The notes under the pieces: model-generated | What the model saw: the letters and a program-made list of their open reading frames with translations, nothing else | Database searches by the model: none | What the model was told of the DNA's origin: nothing | Position numbers and translations under genes: made by a program | NCBI GenBank assembly: GCA_934667465.1 | Contig: CAKUMG010000127.1 | Span: 1 to 10,180, forward strand | DNA: 10,180 nt | Direction of reading: 5' to 3' | From: an uncultured Actinoplanes sp. | GTDB lineage: Bacteria; Actinomycetota; Actinomycetes; Mycobacteriales; Micromonosporaceae | In this document: piece by piece, positions 6,881-10,180 of the stretch | How positions within the stretch are numbered: position 1 is the first letter of the stretch | Layout of the letters: each line of letters starts with the position of its first letter

Positions 6881-6886
6881 ACGCTA
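6881..6886 (-). promoter_or_regulatory. Candidate -10 box of a leaderless lipoprotein promoter
   Basis: On the minus strand TAGCGT (pattern TAnnnT) lies 8 nt before the ATG at 6872, the distance at which transcription would start at or near the ATG. No ribosome site precedes this ATG, which agrees with a leaderless transcript. The -35 region is weak. Confidence 0.42.
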
Positions 6887-6919
6887 TCCGACGCACCTGT
6901 GATCAGCTTCGCCCACTGC

Positions 6920-7219
6920 TCACGCCACCTCCCCGCGCGGCTCGAAGCCCACTTTCAGGCTCACCTCCAGTGCCGCCGCCAGCCTCTCCAGCACAGCCAG
7001 CGTCGGAACGGTGCCCCCGGCCTCGAACCTGGCAACCGCGGACTGGGTCATCCCCGCCGCCTTCGCCAGCTGCGTCTGACTCCATCCCCGCTGCTCACGA
7101 AGCTCCCGGACCGACCGGCCGAGCTCGAACGCCAACCGCGCACCGTCGTACGCCTCGGCCGCCCCGGGCTCGGCCAGCCGCCGCTCCCGCAGCACGGCCC
7201 AGCTGCCACCCTCACCCAT
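6920..7219 (-). CDS. higA: HigA-like XRE-family antitoxin
   Basis: A 99-residue protein with an XRE/Cro helix-turn-helix at about residues 36-85: VRELREQRGWSQTQLAKAAG, then MTQSAVARFEAGG and TVPTLAVLERLAAAL. The N-terminal 30 residues (LAEPGAAEAYDGARLAFELG) are the usual toxin-contacting extension of these antitoxins. In such pairs it neutralises the toxin by direct binding and represses the operon. It starts 3 nt after the toxin stop; a strong GAGGAGGG ribosome site lies in the end of the toxin gene, about 7 nt before ATG, so translation is coupled and should favour antitoxin. The symbol follows the toxin-first order of higBA; the pair could be named simply RelE/XRE. Confidence 0.9.
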   Translation of the reverse strand: MGEGGSWAVLRERRLAEPGAAEAYDGARLAFELGRSVRELREQRGWSQTQLAKAAGMTQSAVARFEAGGTVPTLAVLERLAAALEVSLKVGFEPRGEVA

Positions 7220-7222
7220 GCC

Positions 7223-7573
7223 CTAGCCCTCCTCGTCCTCGACTTCGTGCGCCTGCCCGGCGCATCGCGCCAATGCCCGGCGCGCCCGGTCGATCTCCCG
7301 CACATCCCGCAGGCGCGCCTTGTGAAAGACGGTCAACAAGATGATTCTTCTGCCGGCCGCGATCCAGTAAGTGATTCGGACGGCGCGCCGCTCAAGGTAG
7401 AACCGCAGCTCGCGCAGCTTCCGATCGAGCTGCTTCGTATAGGGCTCGCCCAGCAGAGGCCCCTCGCGGGCGAGCAGATCGATATAGAAAGCAGCATGAG
7501 CAAAGTGGGTGATCGGCAGACCTTCCAGCCATTCCGCCACCTCCGGTTCCAGCTCGACGATACCCCAGTCCAT
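7223..7573 (-). CDS. higB: HigB/RelE-family toxin (Gp49-like)
   Basis: A 116-residue protein of the phage-derived Gp49-like branch of RelE toxins, which are ribosome-dependent mRNA interferases. It begins MDWGIVELEPEVAEWLEGLP. The core is EGPLLGEPYTKQLDRKLREL (37-56), RFYLERRAVRITYW (57-70) and RRIILLTVFHKARLRD (75-90), with basic residues R56, R63, R66, H84 and K85 as likely RNA-contacting or catalytic positions. An acidic tail (EVEDEEG) ends it. ATG at 7573 matches the usual family start; in-frame codons further upstream encode residues unlike the family. No ribosome site precedes it, but TAGCAT stands 7 nt upstream. The antitoxin gene follows by 3 nt. All core motifs look intact. Confidence 0.9.
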   Translation of the reverse strand: MDWGIVELEPEVAEWLEGLPITHFAHAAFYIDLLAREGPLLGEPYTKQLDRKLRELRFYLERRAVRITYWIAAGRRIILLTVFHKARLRDVREIDRARRALARCAGQAHEVEDEEG

Positions 7574-7580
7574 CGCGACG

Positions 7581-7586
7581 ATGCTA
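7581..7586 (-). promoter_or_regulatory. Candidate -10 box of a leaderless higBA promoter
   Basis: On the minus strand TAGCAT (TAnnnT) is separated by 7 nt (7574-7580) from the toxin ATG, and no Shine-Dalgarno sequence is seen. This spacing would make the A of ATG about the first transcribed base. The -35 is poor. A leaderless toxin with a strongly ribosome-site-led antitoxin would help keep antitoxin in excess. Confidence 0.45.
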
Positions 7587-7752
7587 TGGACGGCGCCGCG
7601 GCGAGCAGTAGCGCTGACGAGCAGGATCGAGTCCGCACGCTGCCGGGCCGAAGTGGGATACAGCAGCTCAAGAACCCTCGGGGCGAGCCCGCGACCGGAA
7701 AGTTGTGAGCCGGCCCTCCGCAAATCGCCGAGCCGAGGCGACCGGACAGCAG

Positions 7753-7769
7753 GCCGCGACGGCCGCGGC
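7753..7769 (-). terminator. GC-rich inverted repeat, weak terminator candidate
   Basis: Arms GCCGCG (7753-7758) and CGCGGC (7764-7769) with a 5-nt loop lie 12-29 nt after the stop of the minus-strand membrane protein gene. There is no run of T after it on the minus strand, so it may be a poor terminator, an RNA-stabilising stem, or chance in GC-rich DNA. Confidence 0.25.
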
Positions 7770-7781
7770 GGGCGCCCGTAC

Positions 7782-8195
7782 CTAGGAATCGATTTTTGCC
7801 AGGATCTTGGGGCGCGGGGGCGTCAGCGACTGCGGCGCACCGTGCAGCATGATCTCGCGGCGCACCTGGGCGATGCCGTCCGCCTCGCCGGCGAAGCGAC
7901 CGACCCACTCGGCGTGGCGATGATCGCGCAGGCGGGCGACGATCCGGATCGGGCCGAACCATGTGAACGGGGTCGCCAGCAGGCTGCCGGCCCAGCTGAA
8001 GAAGTACCAGATCAGCCACGGCAAGGCGACCGTGACCGACACGACGGCGACCAGGGCGGACAGGAAACCGAGATCTTCCCAGCCCGCCGGCCACCAGTCG
8101 TGCAGCCATCGGGGCAGGCGGGGATGCCAGGCCAGGCGGCGGCGGAAGACCTCCCACCGGCGGCCGTCCGGTGCCGTGCTGTCAAAGATCGCCAT
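7782..8195 (-). CDS. Small membrane protein of unknown function
   Basis: A 137-residue protein. A basic, Trp-rich N-terminus (RRWEVFRRRLAWHPRLPRW, then LHDWWPAGWEDLG) precedes a hydrophobic segment at about 43-66 (FLSALVAVVSVTVALPWLIW). A second weaker one follows (about 66-88, SWAGSLLATPFTWFGPIRIV), suggesting a two-helix hairpin. The remaining 50 residues (ARLRDHRHAEWVGRFAGEAD, ending PPRPKILAKIDS) are soluble. I do not recognise a family. ATG at 8195 is chosen because GGGAGGGG lies about 4 nt upstream and the MAIFDST start is clean; longer in-frame extensions run antisense to the DUF6188-like gene. It is divergent from that gene across a 57-bp gap. Confidence 0.75.
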   Translation of the reverse strand: MAIFDSTAPDGRRWEVFRRRLAWHPRLPRWLHDWWPAGWEDLGFLSALVAVVSVTVALPWLIWYFFSWAGSLLATPFTWFGPIRIVARLRDHRHAEWVGRFAGEADGIAQVRREIMLHGAPQSLTPPRPKILAKIDS

Positions 8196-8252
8196 GTCAC
8201 CCCTCCCTTGATCGAGTTTCGCAGGTGGGCGCGAGGATGGCAGGGTCGAGGG

Positions 8253-8615
8253 GTGGCTGCGATCGAGCGCGACGACTGCTGGGAACTGCCGTACGCGGGG
8301 ATGCGGGTGCGGCAGATCGAGCTGGCCCTCCAGCTCACCCTGTCTCTGGACGGCGATGCCGAGATCCAGATCGACACCGAGTGCCTTCTGAGCGGGGTGC
8401 CGGCGCGGGAGGATCCCGCCGCGGTGTTCGCGCTGGTCGGGAAGGAGGTGGTGACCGCTGTCGCCTACAAGACGGGCGACCTGCGGATGGTCTTCACCAG
8501 CGGGACGATGCTGACCGTGGCGCCGCACATGGCGTACGAGTCGTGGAATGCCCGCGGACCGGGCAGCCTGCTGCTCATCTCCATGCCAGGGGGCAAGGTC
8601 GCCATCTGGTCCTGA
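8253..8615 (+). CDS. DUF6188-like protein
   Basis: A 120-residue cytoplasmic protein with a compact alternating beta pattern: WELPYAGMRVRQIEL (10-24), LQLTLSLDGDAEIQIDTE (27-44), then LVGKEVVTAV (61-70) and LRMVFTSGTMLTVAPHMAYE (77-96), ending GGKVAIWS. The order 'W-x-L-P-x-x-G-M-x-V' then a short '-L-x-L-x-D-G' strand then 'E-x-W-x-x-x-G-P' matches my memory of the actinobacterial DUF6188 family, whose function is unknown to me. The GTG at 8253 is the most sensible start; GGTCGAGG lies immediately before it and the ribosome site is not ideal. It is transcribed away from the small membrane protein gene and toward the tRNA gene on the other strand. Confidence 0.78.
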   Translation: MAAIERDDCWELPYAGMRVRQIELALQLTLSLDGDAEIQIDTECLLSGVPAREDPAAVFALVGKEVVTAVAYKTGDLRMVFTSGTMLTVAPHMAYESWNARGPGSLLLISMPGGKVAIWS

Positions 8616-8651
8616 GGCACGCAGGCACCCGGCCTCAGCGGAAACGAAGTG

Positions 8652-8725
8652 TGGGGCGGGCGGGACTCGAACCCGCGACCGAGGGATTATGAGTCCCCTG
8701 CTCTAACCCACTGAGCTACCGCCCC
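8652..8725 (-). tRNA. tRNA with CAU anticodon, probably tRNA-Ile2
   Basis: A 74-nt cloverleaf is complete. The acceptor stem is GGGGCGG/CCGCCCC, the D arm GCTC/GAGC, and the anticodon arm GGGGA-CTCATAA-TCCCT with anticodon CAT. The T arm is GCGGG-TTCGAGT-CCCGC and the discriminator base is A. CCA is not encoded. The variable loop and the GACTCATAATC...TCGGTCGC run resemble E. coli tRNA-Ile2 (ileX), in which C34 is changed to lysidine by TilS to read AUA, more than elongator tRNA-Met. Elongator Met stays possible; initiator Met is unlikely because the first pair is G-C. Confidence 0.95.
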
Positions 8726-8739
8726 GTATACCGGCGGCG

Positions 8740-8745
8740 ATACTA
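8740..8745 (-). promoter_or_regulatory. Candidate -10 box of the tRNA promoter
   Basis: On the minus strand TAGTAT lies 14 nt before the tRNA 5' end, in the 49-bp gap after the small acidic protein gene. Its sequence and distance suit a -10 element with a short 5' leader; no clear -35 was seen. Confidence 0.4.
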
Positions 8746-8774
8746 TCCCGTGCCGTCCCGCCCACACCAGCGAT

Positions 8775-8942
8775 CTAGTCCTCGGCCTCCGCGGGCGGCG
8801 CTTCCACCGGCGGGGTGTCGTCGTCCCCGACTGGCTCGCCGATGTCGTCGACCAGGCCGGGTGCCATGCTGCCGCCGTGGGCTTCCTGCTCGGGGTGCTC
8901 TTCCGCGTAGTTCGTCGTGACCGAGTCTTCGGGGTTCGTCAT
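8775..8942 (-). CDS. Small acidic protein of unknown function
   Basis: A 55-residue frame from ATG at 8942 to TAG at 8775. The product is strongly acidic and disorder-like: MTNPEDSVTTNYAEEHPEQE at the start, a middle SMAPGLVDDIGEPVGDDD, and a Pro/Glu/Ala tail (PPVEAPPAEAED). There is no signal peptide, membrane segment or known motif. It begins 9 nt after the stop of the FAD oxidoreductase gene on the same strand, so it could be the last gene of that operon; no good ribosome site is visible. The codon choice (GC-ending third positions, TAG stop) is like that of its neighbours. It might instead be non-coding. Confidence 0.6.
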   Translation of the reverse strand: MTNPEDSVTTNYAEEHPEQEAHGGSMAPGLVDDIGEPVGDDDTPPVEAPPAEAED

Positions 8943-8951
8943 GACCGAGGT

Positions 8952-10180
8952 CTACCCCGGCCGGGCCGGGCTCAAAGCGCCCAAGGACGCCAGCACCTCA
9001 CCGGCCGTGCGCCACCCGCTGGCGAGAGCGCCCTGGATCGACGGGCTGTCCCGGTGGTCGCCCGCCACGAACATGCCCTGCCCCAGCGCGACCGGCTTGC
9101 GGAGCCGGAACTGCGGCACGTCCGCCGCCGGCAGAGCGTGCGAGATCGGGACGACGCTCAACAGTTCCCAATCGTCCGTCGGTACGCCGTAGATGCGCGC
9201 CAGCTCGACCCGCACCACGGCCTCCGAGGCGCCCGACGGCGCGGCGACCCCGACCGCGGACGCGGCGATCAGCGACTTGCCCGCCGGGGCGTATTCGGGT
9301 GCCGCGTTCGACAGGACGATCGTGTTCGCGATGATCTCGCGCCGGTCGCCGTCCAGCAGCAGCGTGGGCTCGTCGATCGGTGCGTGCGACGCCCCGAAGT
9401 AGTACGTGGTCAGCCCGTGCATGTGCGGCCGCGGCACCCCCGGCAGCAGCGTGGCTGCCGTCGCCGGGTCGGTCGCCACGATGATCGCCCGGCACCGGAT
9501 CTCGCCGCCCTCGGTGATCGCCATGCCGGGTCCCACCGACAGCACCGGCGCGTTCACCAGCACCTGCGGGTAGGGCAGCGGCCCCGCGATCGCCGCGGGC
9601 AGCGCCTGCATGCCCCCGGCCGGCACCCCGATCCGCCCCCGCGCGAACGAGCGCAGCACCATCGCCAGCACGTGACTGGACGTGTCGAGGGCGCGGTCCC
9701 CGAACACTCCCGAGAGGAACGGCCGCAGCACCTCCTCGATCATCCGGTGCGACAGCCCGGCCTTCCGCAACGCCTGCTGCGTCGTGATCTCCGGGGCGTC
9801 GAGCAGCCGCGCAGGCGGGTACGTCGCGCACTTCGCCGCCAGCGCCGCGAATTTCATCCGGTCGGCCAGCGACCCGACACCGCTCCCGAGCGTCTGCACC
9901 ACCGTCTGCGGCTCACGCAGCGGATTCTCGAGCCGGTGCAGCTTCCCGCCGCGCCGCACGAGCACCCCGGGCGTGAAATAACGCATGTCGAGCGCATCGA
10001 CGTCGGCCAGCGCCGGCACCCGCGGGTACGCCGTGTTGAGCACCTGGAACCCCCGGTCCAGATGCCACCCGTCCACGACATCGGTCGCGACCCGCCCCCC
10101 GAGGCGGTCGGACCCCTCGACGAGCAGCCACTCCACCCCGGCCCGGTCCAGCCTGCGGGCAGCCGCCAACCCGGCAAGAC
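8952..10180 (-). CDS. FAD-dependent oxidoreductase (flavin amine oxidase / phytoene desaturase-like), 5' end beyond right edge
   Basis: The frame is open from the right edge to TAG at 8952, about 409 codons. The first visible residues, LAGLAAARRLDRAG, are the end of an N-terminal GxGxxG Rossmann loop, so only some ten to twenty residues are missing. VEGSDRLGGRV follows, with the acidic ribose-binding residue and GGR motif, then HLDRGFQVLNTAYP. The C-terminal block GMFVAGDHRDSPSIQGALAS is the second FAD-contacting motif of amine oxidase/protoporphyrinogen oxidase-type flavoproteins. Such proteins oxidise amines, porphyrinogens or polyenes; the substrate is not evident, and no carotenoid or heme genes are adjacent. 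A TTG at 10169 is not the start, since the dinucleotide-binding motif extends upstream of it. The small acidic protein gene follows by 9 nt. Confidence 0.9.
   Translation of the reverse strand, partial: LAGLAAARRLDRAGVEWLLVEGSDRLGGRVATDVVDGWHLDRGFQVLNTAYPRVPALADVDALDMRYFTPGVLVRRGGKLHRLENPLREPQTVVQTLGSGVGSLADRMKFAALAAKCATYPPARLLDAPEITTQQALRKAGLSHRMIEEVLRPFLSGVFGDRALDTSSHVLAMVLRSFARGRIGVPAGGMQALPAAIAGPLPYPQVLVNAPVLSVGPGMAITEGGEIRCRAIIVATDPATAATLLPGVPRPHMHGLTTYYFGASHAPIDEPTLLLDGDRREIIANTIVLSNAAPEYAPAGKSLIAASAVGVAAPSGASEAVVRVELARIYGVPTDDWELLSVVPISHALPAADVPQFRLRKPVALGQGMFVAGDHRDSPSIQGALASGWRTAGEVLASLGALSPARPG

Larger units (their letters stand above)
7574..7781. other. Intergenic region upstream of the toxin gene
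   Basis: These 208 bases lie between the toxin start and the end of the small membrane protein gene. Apart from the TAGCAT box at 7581-7586 and the GC hairpin at 7753-7769, I see no gene, RNA or repeat. Frames stay open here on both strands because of GC bias, but lack family-like sequence or ribosome sites. Confidence 0.5.

Noticed and set aside
7509..8252. Long upstream extension in frame with the DUF6188-like gene
   Set aside because: It runs antisense through the toxin and small membrane protein genes; only the part from about 8253 resembles a family.
8171..8692. Plus-strand frame crossing the tRNA and ending in GRAGLEPATEGL
   Set aside because: That C-terminal sequence is the well-known spurious translation of the antisense strand of a tRNA T arm and anticodon arm.

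Overview
The window is high-GC DNA with strong third-position G/C bias and frequent GTG starts. It has actinobacterial gene content: BetI-type TetR, HigBA-type toxin-antitoxin, DUF6188-like protein, and Ala/Pro-rich lipoprotein. This fits an Actinomycetota chromosome, perhaps Micromonosporaceae such as Actinoplanes; the family-level guess is inference. No phage or transposase genes are visible.

Region 1 (1-4191, minus strand) is the most notable part. It is a four-gene, translationally coupled operon matching the uncharacterised families named after Salmonella locus tags STM4015 to STM4012. In transcription order it encodes a leucine-rich-repeat-like protein, a RimK/glutathione-synthetase-like ATP-grasp protein, an alkaline-phosphatase-superfamily (sulfatase-like) hydrolase and a HemW-like radical SAM enzyme. 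The last gene runs off the left edge, and the companion STM4011-type radical SAM gene would be expected beyond it. Every junction overlaps (ATGA, 13 nt, ATGA), which suggests a fixed-ratio pathway or complex of unknown function. The radical SAM protein carries an Ala/Ser/Gly/Pro insert encoded by an 18-bp tandem repeat.

Region 2 (4192-6395, plus strand) is a divergent operon: a two-helix membrane protein with a PH-like tail, a TetR/AcrR regulator and a 3-hydroxyisobutyrate-dehydrogenase-type oxidoreductase. A near-perfect AT-rich palindrome just before the first gene is a good candidate TetR operator.

Region 3 (6399-8195, minus strand) holds a small lipoprotein that converges on the dehydrogenase with a 3-bp gap, a toxin-first HigB/HigA pair, and a small membrane protein. 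The toxin and the lipoprotein both have TAnnnT boxes 7-8 nt upstream of ATG and no good ribosome binding site, suggesting leaderless transcripts.

Region 4 (8253-10180) holds a divergently oriented DUF6188-like gene, a minus-strand tRNA with a CAU anticodon (most like tRNA-Ile2), a 55-residue acidic protein, and an FAD-dependent amine-oxidase-type oxidoreductase whose N-terminus lies beyond the right edge.

No stretch longer than about 210 bases lacks a gene. No CRISPR array, insertion sequence or attachment site was seen.
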